From M3007 sp031373665 (GTDB lineage Bacteria; Bacteroidota; Bacteroidia; Chitinophagales; Saprospiraceae): 64,000 nucleotides of DNA. Position numbers and translations under genes: made by a program. The stretch's first letter is position 1. Every line of letters starts with the position of its first letter. The notes under the pieces are model-generated. The model was not told the DNA's origin. It worked only from the letters and a program-made list of their open reading frames with translations, and did not search any database. The stretch covers positions 1-64,000 of the forward strand of contig JANMMZ010000119.1 of the NCBI GenBank assembly GCA_031373665.1, given 5' to 3'. Below, in pieces: positions 1 through 7,132 of the stretch.

Positions 1-117
1 ACCTACCAAACTAAAAGAATCGTTGATGCCCAATTTAAAGGTAATCTTAACGATTACGTCTATTTTGACCCTGTTTTGCCTAATTGGAATTATTCATTCC
101 TAAAACAAAATCGTTAA
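1..117 (+). CDS. C-terminal end of an unidentified protein (partial)
   Basis: An open frame enters from the left edge and stops at a TAA at 115-117, giving 38 residues that end in NYSFLKQNR. The composition (aromatic and charged, no low complexity) looks like real protein. Too little is present to name a family. The bases that include and follow the stop recur near 36585 (see findings), so the gene could be the tail of a mobile or repeated unit. Confidence 0.5.
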   Translation, partial: TYQTKRIVDAQFKGNLNDYVYFDPVLPNWNYSFLKQNR

Positions 118-406
118 GTTATTTTTTTACTGCTACTTAGAAGGTAAAACTGAAAAACAAAAAAATCAGCATCCTGCCCGTTCGATTGCATTTGCAGCGG
201 GGTCATCGCTCGATTAGGCGGATGGACTCCTTACAATATAGCAAGACCCCCAGGGCCAATTACAATGATTCATGGTTTGGTCCGATTCAGAGCAATTTCA
301 CAGGGATTCGCGCTTAGAGGTAACAGTAGGTCAAACAACGGTACATTTATGGGGATACCGTAGGTCGTAAGACCCTCGCACGGCAATAAGGATAATCCAA
401 CAATGC
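118..406. other. Intergenic region, possibly with a decayed reading frame
   Basis: No complete gene is seen. On the plus strand a frame is open from 141 to a TAG near 318 and has protein-like composition (it contains NYNDSWFGPIQSNF), but it has no upstream ATG with useful length. It may be a gene remnant or chance. No promoter of the TAnnTTTG type was recognised for either flank. Confidence 0.3.
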
Positions 407-1711
407 CTAAAAAGCAACCCCTACCCTAAGCCTAGCAAAAGGGTTAATATATTTAATTTCTTTAATACGTGGTTGGTCATAGCGAAACTCGTAAATCGAA
501 TTGCCGACACTAAAATCAATGAATCCATGCGAAAAAAAGCGATGCTGAATGCCCCATAGGAGACTTCCTCCTAGGCTTTCGCTGTTATTTCGAAAATTAA
601 AAGGAAAGCACCCACCAGCCCCACATCCGCCGCCAGAAGACTCCACAAATGCTTTAATGTAAATCATTTCCGCGCCGATATATGCACCCGAGAGGTTATT
701 CCCGGACTTACCTTTTGCTATTCTACGCTTTTGGCTGTAATAATACCGTGGCTGTATGAGCCCACTCCAAGAATTTATTTTTAGGGTAAGATCATAGGGT
801 CCATAACTGCGACCATCGTTATAGTAGTATTGATAGCTCCACCCTCCCGTTACTTCTATTGAAAAGGGGGAATCACCGATTTTTCGTTCATATCCCAAGG
901 AAAGACCTGTATTGAAGTCATTATTGTCTTGAATTTCAAATAGCCTATACAGGTCCACTTTCCAGAGTTGCCGCTCTTCTCTAAAACAACGTAATACTTC
1001 GCAAACCCCCCCTTCAGTTTTTTTTGTTTTAGGTTGTGCTAAGGCTAGCCCAAGCCCAACTTCCGAGTTTCCAAATACATTCCACTTGCGCTTCGAGTTA
1101 ATCCATTGATTTGTTTGCATACCAATACCAAACCCAAGATCAATGACTCCAAAACGAAACAATCGCCTTTGCATCCCGTAGCGCAAGGCTACCGAGGAAG
1201 TTCCGGGAATAAAATCAGCGGGAGCCAAATTAGAAATGCGATGCTTATATGTAGCCCTTAAACCAATATAATTTCCACTCATGTTATTGGCACTTTTCCC
1301 ACGTTTGATACGACGGGGCATGTCATAGTACCACCGTGGCTCGATAGCGGCGCTAGGAGTTATTACAGAAGAGGGCTCATACCTGTCAATCCTGTTAAAC
1401 TTGTCAGACAAATAAGATAGATCAAACCCCAGTCCAATACTACCATGAACCGACAATCCGGGCAGTATTTTTACTTCCGCACCCAAGAGGCGAGGGTTAG
1501 ATTGAATATTGGATAAAAAGGGAGAACCCATAGAGAAAAGCCACCGTGTTGACTCCATCGTTCCAAATATGTGTTCATAAGGGTCGCTCCACCGCTGTTT
1601 TTCTATTTGTCCAGTTTCTTGGCGAATTTCCACAAAACTCGTATCGGCGGTCTGCCCCATTAGCATATTTATGCTGAAAAGTAAGATTGAAAGTAAAGTT
1701 ATTTTTTTCAT
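407..1711 (-). CDS. Secreted outer-membrane-type protein with an internal duplication
   Basis: This 434-residue protein begins with a clear signal peptide (MKKITLLSILLFSINMLMGQ). The mature part is rich in alternating hydrophobic and aromatic segments typical of outer membrane beta-barrels. Two halves repeat the pattern PR(W/Y)YY..(P/K)RRI.(R/K)GKS.NN.SG.YIG, around residues 125-155 and 325-350, so it seems to be a tandem duplication of one barrel-like module. It ends in aromatic-terminated ARLRVGVAF, as barrel proteins often do. It lies 14 bp downstream of the adhesin-like gene and is probably the last gene of the sigma factor operon. No specific function is recognised. Confidence 0.7.
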   Translation of the reverse strand: MKKITLLSILLFSINMLMGQTADTSFVEIRQETGQIEKQRWSDPYEHIFGTMESTRWLFSMGSPFLSNIQSNPRLLGAEVKILPGLSVHGSIGLGFDLSYLSDKFNRIDRYEPSSVITPSAAIEPRWYYDMPRRIKRGKSANNMSGNYIGLRATYKHRISNLAPADFIPGTSSVALRYGMQRRLFRFGVIDLGFGIGMQTNQWINSKRKWNVFGNSEVGLGLALAQPKTKKTEGGVCEVLRCFREERQLWKVDLYRLFEIQDNNDFNTGLSLGYERKIGDSPFSIEVTGGWSYQYYYNDGRSYGPYDLTLKINSWSGLIQPRYYYSQKRRIAKGKSGNNLSGAYIGAEMIYIKAFVESSGGGCGAGGCFPFNFRNNSESLGGSLLWGIQHRFFSHGFIDFSVGNSIYEFRYDQPRIKEIKYINPFARLRVGVAF

Positions 1712-1725
1712 TATATATTTTTTTT

Positions 1726-2613
1726 TTACTGAATCGTGATTTTACCAAGGGTTACGGCTACCGTCACCTGTGGAAGGCTTGCCCCTTGGTGCAGCGAAGC
1801 CTGCTTGGTATTACCATCGGTCGTGACAATAAAAGAGGGGTTGACAGGCGTTTTTAGGTCGCCATTGGTGACTGTGAGTGTAAAATTATAGTGTGGCGGT
1901 TGGGTACTCGTTGACAAAGTAACATCACCTTTGTTGGCGTTGATAAAGAGATTGCCCATTTGAGGGCTGTTACTGATGGATATGGCACCAAATTCGCTGT
2001 GGAGGCTACAATTACCACGTAATTCGGTCAAATTTATGGCCGATCGCTTGGTTTGTATGTCTATCTGCCCACCCAATTGGTATCCATCCACATTCCCATA
2101 TTGGCTTTCTATACGAAGTCCACCTTTTAGATCCACTAGGGTGAGGGCGCAAAATTCTCCTAATATAAACACTGATCCCGTCAAATGCTCTAACCGTGCT
2201 TTACCAAATTTGTTGGCCAATATAACCGGACAGAGGTCTGGAACCTGCACTACTATTTTCACTTTCAGGTTGGAGTTGGGCAAGGCTTGACCCGAAGGCA
2301 GCCCTATATAAGCACGGATATAGATTTTCTTACCAATGGTAGAGGTGACAAATTTCCAGGCTTTAAGGTCGAGTTGGGCACTGTCAAGTTGGGGATGCCG
2401 TGCCGTCATTTCGGCCTTTACCTGCACTGATTTACTGCCTGCAAGGGCTGATTCTATCAGTATTTCGGCTTTTTCACCATTAATCTCCACCGTGTAGCCC
2501 AACTTCCAATCCAATGTTTTTTGCACTGTTTTCGTGACGACTTGCAGGGTGCTTTGAGCACTCATAGCAATATGTCCCAATAGGAGTATCAAAACAAATA
2601 ATATATTTTTCAT
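1726..2613 (-). CDS. Secreted DUF4097-like putative adhesin
   Basis: This 295-residue protein has an N-terminal signal peptide (MKNILFVLILLLGHIAMSAQ). Residues ~140-260 form successive short beta strands of the type LEHLTGSVFI / LTLVDLKGGLRIE / IDIQTKRSAINLTELRG, the pattern of DUF4097-type putative adhesins that fold as a beta-helix. In Bacteroidota such genes often sit behind an ECF sigma factor and anti-sigma factor, as here. The spacing to the anti-sigma-like gene is 30 bp, consistent with one transcript. The ligand or function is unknown. Confidence 0.65.
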   Translation of the reverse strand: MKNILFVLILLLGHIAMSAQSTLQVVTKTVQKTLDWKLGYTVEINGEKAEILIESALAGSKSVQVKAEMTARHPQLDSAQLDLKAWKFVTSTIGKKIYIRAYIGLPSGQALPNSNLKVKIVVQVPDLCPVILANKFGKARLEHLTGSVFILGEFCALTLVDLKGGLRIESQYGNVDGYQLGGQIDIQTKRSAINLTELRGNCSLHSEFGAISISNSPQMGNLFINANKGDVTLSTSTQPPHYNFTLTVTNGDLKTPVNPSFIVTTDGNTKQASLHQGASLPQVTVAVTLGKITIQ

Positions 2614-2643
2614 TTCTTAAATTATTGAATTTTAATCACTTGA

Positions 2644-3249
2644 TTAAATCATTTGTATTATTTCTTGGAGCACTTGTGTGCGAGCCAGTTCAATTTGCAC
2701 CAATTGAAGGGTCATTTCAGAATCGTCACCATATTGGCCAAGCACCGTATGCAATCGTTGTTTGGCAGCGGTGAGTTCATCAAGTTCTGATTTTAAAGCC
2801 CGAAATTCGGGTTGGTCGCAAACAATAGCCCGCGATGCACAAAGACTAGCCACCAAGGCATAAGCATCATCTTCTTTGTCTCTGATGGCAGCCACTAAGC
2901 CAGGGTTGAGTACTTCTTGGGTCACTACAATTTGCTCGGTATTATCAGGATTCGCATGGGTGGCCCACCACCAAGCCGCCATAATACAGCCTGCAAACAG
3001 GGCAACCAATACATAATATTTCTGAATATTGGAGCGACCCACAATCACCCTTTGAGGAGCGATTTTCATGGCTATCCCATCCCACACGGCATCTGGCGGA
3101 CTATACAAGGGCAAGTCTTTAGCCGATCTTGACAGTATCAAGTCCGTCTCCAATACCTGATCCAAATGCTCCCAAATAGTGGGCGGTGCTTCGTATTCAG
3201 GTAATTGGCTCAGTGCGGCATATAATGTATCTATGTTTAATTCTTTCAT
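2644..3249 (-). CDS. Probable membrane-bound anti-sigma factor
   Basis: I take the ATG at 3249 (MKELNIDTLY...) rather than the TTG six bases upstream; this leaves a 2-base gap to the stop of the sigma factor gene. The protein of about 201 residues has one central transmembrane helix (YYVLVALFAGCIMAAWWWA, residues ~78-97). The N-terminal part should be cytoplasmic and the helical C-terminal part periplasmic. Small single-pass proteins directly after an ECF sigma gene are typically its anti-sigma factor. No anti-sigma domain with a ZAS motif (HxxxCxxC) is visible, so assignment rests on position and topology. Confidence 0.65.
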   Translation of the reverse strand: MKELNIDTLYAALSQLPEYEAPPTIWEHLDQVLETDLILSRSAKDLPLYSPPDAVWDGIAMKIAPQRVIVGRSNIQKYYVLVALFAGCIMAAWWWATHANPDNTEQIVVTQEVLNPGLVAAIRDKEDDAYALVASLCASRAIVCDQPEFRALKSELDELTAAKQRLHTVLGQYGDDSEMTLQLVQIELARTQVLQEIIQMI

Positions 3250-3251
3250 TA

Positions 3252-3788
3252 TCAAACATTTAAGGAATTTATTTGAAGACTTAATTGCTCCCTAAGGCGT
3301 TTTTTAGCATGAAAAAGTTGCGACTTAGATGTCCCTTCCGCAATACCAAGAGCAGCCCCTATTTCCTTGTGATTATACCCTTCCATTTCAGCCAAAATAA
3401 ATACAGCGCGATAACCTTCGGGCAAGCCCTGAATCGCTTGTTCTAAATAATCAGTATCAAGCGTATGTCCCCAATCAATGATGTCCTCTTCATTGTTGTA
3501 TTCGAGTGCCTCAAAAGGGATGGGTCTATACTTCACTTTACGGATAGCGGTGCGTACCACGATCGTTTTGATCCAAGCACCCAGTGTACTTTTACCTTGA
3601 AAGTCACCAATATGATGAAAAACAAGCAAAAAAGCATCCTGTAAAACCTCAGCAGCCAAACCCCAATCGTTGGTAATCCGCCAGGCTAGGGTGTACATAG
3701 CATTTTTGTATTGCTGGTATAATGCGCTCTGAGCCAAACGCTGTTGCGCCAAGCAACCCGCAATCAACTCATGTTCAGACATTTGCAT
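3252..3788 (-). CDS. ECF-type RNA polymerase sigma factor
   Basis: This RpoE-like sigma-70 family protein has region 2 around LYQQYKNAMYTLAWRITNDWGLAAEVLQDAFL and region 4 helix-turn-helix (LPEGYRAVFILAEMEGYNHKEIGAALGIAEGTSKSQL) with the usual linker. It directs RNA polymerase to a specific promoter set, probably controlled by the following anti-sigma-like gene. The open frame extends to 3836, but the upstream residues do not resemble a sigma factor. I use the ATG at 3788 (MQMSEHEL); 3782 is the alternative. First gene of the four-gene operon running down to 407. Confidence 0.85.
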   Translation of the reverse strand: MQMSEHELIAGCLAQQRLAQSALYQQYKNAMYTLAWRITNDWGLAAEVLQDAFLLVFHHIGDFQGKSTLGAWIKTIVVRTAIRKVKYRPIPFEALEYNNEEDIIDWGHTLDTDYLEQAIQGLPEGYRAVFILAEMEGYNHKEIGAALGIAEGTSKSQLFHAKKRLREQLSLQINSLNV

Positions 3789-3951
3789 AAAATAAAGTAA
3801 GCCATCAATCAATGATTTATAACAAAGAGGCAACATACGACATATGGCGTTGTATGGGGTCTAATTTTTTTTGTAAAAACTTCTAAGTTGACGACATTGA
3901 ACACCATCAGAACACATAAATAATACACTGAAATTGTTCTGTCAAAACCCA

Positions 3952-3959
3952 TATCTTTG
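3952..3959 (+). promoter_or_regulatory. Bacteroidota -7 box for tpiA
   Basis: TATCTTTG matches the TAnnTTTG -7 consensus of the Bacteroidota primary sigma factor and lies 41 bp before the tpiA start, with a TTG upstream at about 3934. Inferred from sequence only. Confidence 0.55.
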
Positions 3960-4000
3960 CGGTCAACATAATTCACAACTCACAACTATCAATAATAAGT

Positions 4001-4756
4001 ATGCGTCAGCAAATAGTAGCAGGCAATTGGAAGATGAATAAAGGCTTAGAAGATGGCCTAGAACTCATAAAAGGCATTTTGGAAAAAGTAGAAAAGCCCA
4101 AAGGCTTGATCGTGATAGCACCACCTTACCCGCTCCTGCGCGATGTGGTAAAAATGATCAAAGTGCGCAAGTATTTTCATTTAGGCGCGCAAAATTGCCA
4201 CCACGAAACCAAAGGGGCTTTCACTGGGGAAGTATCTGTTGAGACTTTGGCATCTGTAGGAACGGAGTTTGTCATCATTGGACACTCCGAACGCCGCGAA
4301 CAATTCAAAGAAAAAAATGCCATTTTGGCCGCTAAAGTCAACCTGACCTTGGCCCGTGGTATGCGCCCTATATTCTGCTGTGGCGAACCCTTGCACGTAC
4401 GGGAAGTAGATACCCACGTGGGCTATGTAGCCAAACAACTCAAAGCGGGGCTTTTTCACCTAAAAGAAGAAGATTTCAGGAAAGTGATCATTGCTTACGA
4501 ACCCATATGGGCCATTGGTACTGGTCGTACGGCCTCTTCTCAACAGGCGCAAGAGATGCACCATGCGATTAGGGTATTGATCTCCAAAAAATACGGCAAA
4601 GTCGTAGCAGACGAAATTCCCCTACTTTATGGAGGCTCTTGCAACGCACAAAATGCGGCAGAGTTGTTTAACCAACCCGATGTGGATGGCGGACTCATTG
4701 GTGGCGCATCGCTCAAGCCCGAAGATTTTGCCGCTATCGTGGCCGCACTCAAGTAA
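4001..4756 (+). CDS. tpiA: Triosephosphate isomerase
   Basis: This 251-residue protein has the full family length. It interconverts dihydroxyacetone phosphate and glyceraldehyde 3-phosphate in glycolysis and gluconeogenesis in the cytosol. Visible active-site elements are Lys11 in GNWKMNKG, His95 in IGHSERRE, and the catalytic Glu167 in AYEPIWAIGTG followed by the phosphate-gripping loop 6. The LYGGS loop near residue 208 also fits. The protease gene starts one base after the stop (TAA T ATG), so the two are probably translated from one message. Confidence 0.97.
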   Translation: MRQQIVAGNWKMNKGLEDGLELIKGILEKVEKPKGLIVIAPPYPLLRDVVKMIKVRKYFHLGAQNCHHETKGAFTGEVSVETLASVGTEFVIIGHSERREQFKEKNAILAAKVNLTLARGMRPIFCCGEPLHVREVDTHVGYVAKQLKAGLFHLKEEDFRKVIIAYEPIWAIGTGRTASSQQAQEMHHAIRVLISKKYGKVVADEIPLLYGGSCNAQNAAELFNQPDVDGGLIGGASLKPEDFAAIVAALK

Positions 4757-4757
4757 T

Positions 4758-5714
4758 ATGCAAGAAAACGATGATTCGCTCCTCGATGCCTACTCCCAAA
4801 CCGTCACACGGGTAGCGCGAGCGGCCAGTGAAGCGGTGGTTCACCTTAAAGTGATGAAGCCTCTGCAACTTAACCAAGGCTCCGCCCAGCCCAATGATGG
4901 CACTGGCAGTGGGTTCATTATCAGTAGCGATGGCTATGTGGTCACCAATAGCCATGTGGTGAATGGAGCCAGCCACATAGAAGCCAGCCTCCCCGATGGA
5001 CGTGTGTTTTCGGCGCGATTGATTGGCGAAGATCCAGCCACCGACCTCGCCGTGGTAAAAATAGATGGCGATAGTCTCTCTACCATTGCCTTCGGCGATA
5101 GTGACCGCTTGCAAGTAGGGCAAATCGCCATTGCGATAGGCAACCCTTATGGGTATTTATATTCTGTAACAGCTGGGGTAGTGAGTGCTTTAGGACGTAC
5201 TTTGCGAAGCCAAAATGGCCGTTTAATAGATGCCGTGATCCAAACCGATGCAGCCCTCAATCCCGGCAACAGCGGCGGCCCTTTGGTGGATTCCCTAGGG
5301 CGAGTCATTGGAGTCAATACAGCAGTAATCCTTCCTGCTCAAGGCATTTGTTTTGCCGTGGCATCTAATCTGGCTCGGTTTATTGTCGGAAAACTGATAC
5401 TGGAAGGCCGTGTTCGGCGCGGGTTCTTGGGTATAGGTGCCCAAGCGGTGCCGCTCCCACCACAGTTATTGGCAACCTTAGAACTCAAAACCAAAGGTGG
5501 TATCCAGATCCAAAGTGTAGAACCTCATGGGTCGGCTGCGCTAGCAGGGTTGCTCGTGGGAGATGTACTGGTACAGTTTGAAGGGAAGCCCTTGGATTCA
5601 ATAGATGATCTTCACAAAGCCTTGAATGAAGAGACCATAGGCCGATCAGTCAGTATTTGGGTACTGCGCAATGGAGGATTGAAAACCATGTTGGTCATAC
5701 CGAAGGAATTGTAA
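4758..5714 (+). CDS. DegP/HtrA-like serine protease with one PDZ domain
   Basis: I take the ATG at 4758, one base after the tpiA stop; the longer frame runs inside tpiA. The 318-residue protein has a trypsin-like S1C domain with catalytic triad His66 (VVTNSHVVNG), Asp96 (DPATDLAVVKI) and Ser172 (NPGNSGGPL). A C-terminal PDZ domain (residues ~225-315) has the RRGFLGIGAQ lead-in. No signal peptide or membrane helix is visible, unlike classical periplasmic HtrA proteins, so it may be cytoplasmic. The role is probably quality control or regulated proteolysis; substrates are unknown. Confidence 0.9.
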   Translation: MQENDDSLLDAYSQTVTRVARAASEAVVHLKVMKPLQLNQGSAQPNDGTGSGFIISSDGYVVTNSHVVNGASHIEASLPDGRVFSARLIGEDPATDLAVVKIDGDSLSTIAFGDSDRLQVGQIAIAIGNPYGYLYSVTAGVVSALGRTLRSQNGRLIDAVIQTDAALNPGNSGGPLVDSLGRVIGVNTAVILPAQGICFAVASNLARFIVGKLILEGRVRRGFLGIGAQAVPLPPQLLATLELKTKGGIQIQSVEPHGSAALAGLLVGDVLVQFEGKPLDSIDDLHKALNEETIGRSVSIWVLRNGGLKTMLVIPKEL

Positions 5715-5721
5715 GCCTATG

Positions 5722-6537
5722 TTAAAACTTGAACCCCGGCATTTGAATGCCTTGTAATGTCCACTCTTTATTTTCTTGGGCAAATTGCATCACACCCAAA
5801 CCCTCGTGTGCTTCTTTGAGTTGGCTAGACTTGAGCACGCCTTCCCACTTAACGCCAAACATTAAATATAGGCAAGATGGATCGCCCATCATCTGCTCGG
5901 CCTGAAAAGCAATGGGAACTATCTCGCTATAACTATTACGGAAGTCGGTGATGGTCTTCATCACTTGTTCTAAGGTAATGATAGAGGTATCGTCACGCAG
6001 GCTTTGGCTGAAGTAACCGCCTTCAAATGTTTTAGTGAGATTCAATAAATCGAGCAAAACACGATTGGCAAAATCGCGGATAAATTCATGCAGTTCAGGG
6101 TAAAAACTTTCATACTCCAACACCGTGATCATACCCTCTAAGGAAGTAGCACTCATTTCGTGTTCAAAAATATCTTCTATCAAGAATCTGTAGTACTCTT
6201 CATAGTCTATTTTTTCTGGCTTTGGCACTACCACTCCATGATCCAGCAACATCTTTTCAACGCGATTGGCCTCGCCCACCAAGGTACTGGCATCCAGTAA
6301 ATCAAGTGAGGCATATTTGGGTTTGCCCATCATTTCATAGACGGTCGTCTTGGGGGCAGTTTTGAACTGCTCTTCAAAAGCCGTAACGTTGGCCAACCAT
6401 TGGTTGACAACCTCTGGTGGCAACTCATCTGAAAAGTGGGTAACACCGCCATGATTCAACTCCAAATTGAGTGCTTTGAGTGCATTATCAATGCGCAATT
6501 CTTCATCAGGGGTAAGTAGTGGATCATCTTCTGTCAT
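5722..6537 (-). CDS. Hypothetical cytoplasmic protein, acidic
   Basis: This 271-residue protein is acidic and mostly helical, without signal peptide or membrane segment. I do not recognise a domain. It is 27 bp downstream of the next gene on the same strand (6565-7002) and converges with the protease gene with only 7 bp between the stops. Likely a lineage-specific protein co-expressed with its neighbour. Confidence 0.6.
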   Translation of the reverse strand: MTEDDPLLTPDEELRIDNALKALNLELNHGGVTHFSDELPPEVVNQWLANVTAFEEQFKTAPKTTVYEMMGKPKYASLDLLDASTLVGEANRVEKMLLDHGVVVPKPEKIDYEEYYRFLIEDIFEHEMSATSLEGMITVLEYESFYPELHEFIRDFANRVLLDLLNLTKTFEGGYFSQSLRDDTSIITLEQVMKTITDFRNSYSEIVPIAFQAEQMMGDPSCLYLMFGVKWEGVLKSSQLKEAHEGLGVMQFAQENKEWTLQGIQMPGFKF

Positions 6538-6564
6538 AGGAAGTATTTTTAGACAAGCAAATGG

Positions 6565-7002
6565 TTACTTACTAATGGCAACACTCCGCTCTTTTCTTGG
6601 AGCAGGCGGCCTACTCTGAGCATATAAGTTGGAGAGCACCTTTTGGGTTCTGGGACTATTCAATATTTCGCCTAGTACTTTCAAAAATTCATCTTGGGTT
6701 TGGCACTTTAATTCCCGATCTTCAAAATAAATAGCCAATGGGAATAAATCTATATTGTGTACTACTTTGAATAACTGGTAGCGGTAGTTGCCAACAAAAG
6801 GCGCAACCAAACAAAAAACATGCATAAAATAGGCCTCATTACTATGCACATCCTTGAATGAACCCGTTTCGGATTCAATTTTGGCAGTTATAATATTTTT
6901 AGTAAGTCTATTCAAATAGTTACCCTGATCTCTCAATATGGAGAGCGGTGTCACAATAGCCTTTTCCTCAAATTTAGGCCAAAGATTTGGCGTAACAGAC
7001 AT
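6565..7002 (-). CDS. Hypothetical protein
   Basis: This 145-residue protein has no signal peptide and a hydrophobic central stretch (FMHVFCLVAPFVGNYRYQLF) that is too polar to be a sure membrane helix. No family is recognised. Its ATG follows by one base the stop of the remnant frame at 7004-7132, so it may once have been translationally coupled to that gene. Confidence 0.55.
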   Translation of the reverse strand: MSVTPNLWPKFEEKAIVTPLSILRDQGNYLNRLTKNIITAKIESETGSFKDVHSNEAYFMHVFCLVAPFVGNYRYQLFKVVHNIDLFPLAIYFEDRELKCQTQDEFLKVLGEILNSPRTQKVLSNLYAQSRPPAPRKERSVAISK

Positions 7003-7003
7003 A

Positions 7004-7132
7004 TTATATGTTATTTAATCTAATAGAAAACTTAATGGGCAGGTGATCTGAATATTTTTTATTAGGGACACCTTTACTACTAAGAAGCTGCAAATTACGG
7101 GCATTTGTGATAATATCCAAATACACACACCT
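7004..7132 (-). pseudogene. C-terminal remnant of an endonuclease/exonuclease/phosphatase-family protein
   Basis: Directly after the fadN-like stop codon and in the same frame, about 40 codons remain open and end at a TAA at 7004-7006. The peptide contains DIITNARNLQLL and, near its end, KKYSDHLPIKFSI. An SDH followed by a hydrophobic strand is the C-terminal active-site signature of the endonuclease/exonuclease/phosphatase (EEP) fold. There is no start codon for it, so it reads as the tail of a gene whose front was lost when the fadN-like gene came to lie here. The family call rests on the SDHLP motif alone. Confidence 0.5.

Noticed and set aside
4629..4757. Upstream extension of the serine protease frame into tpiA
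   Set aside because: Out-of-frame reading of tpiA; the ATG at 4758 follows the tpiA stop directly.
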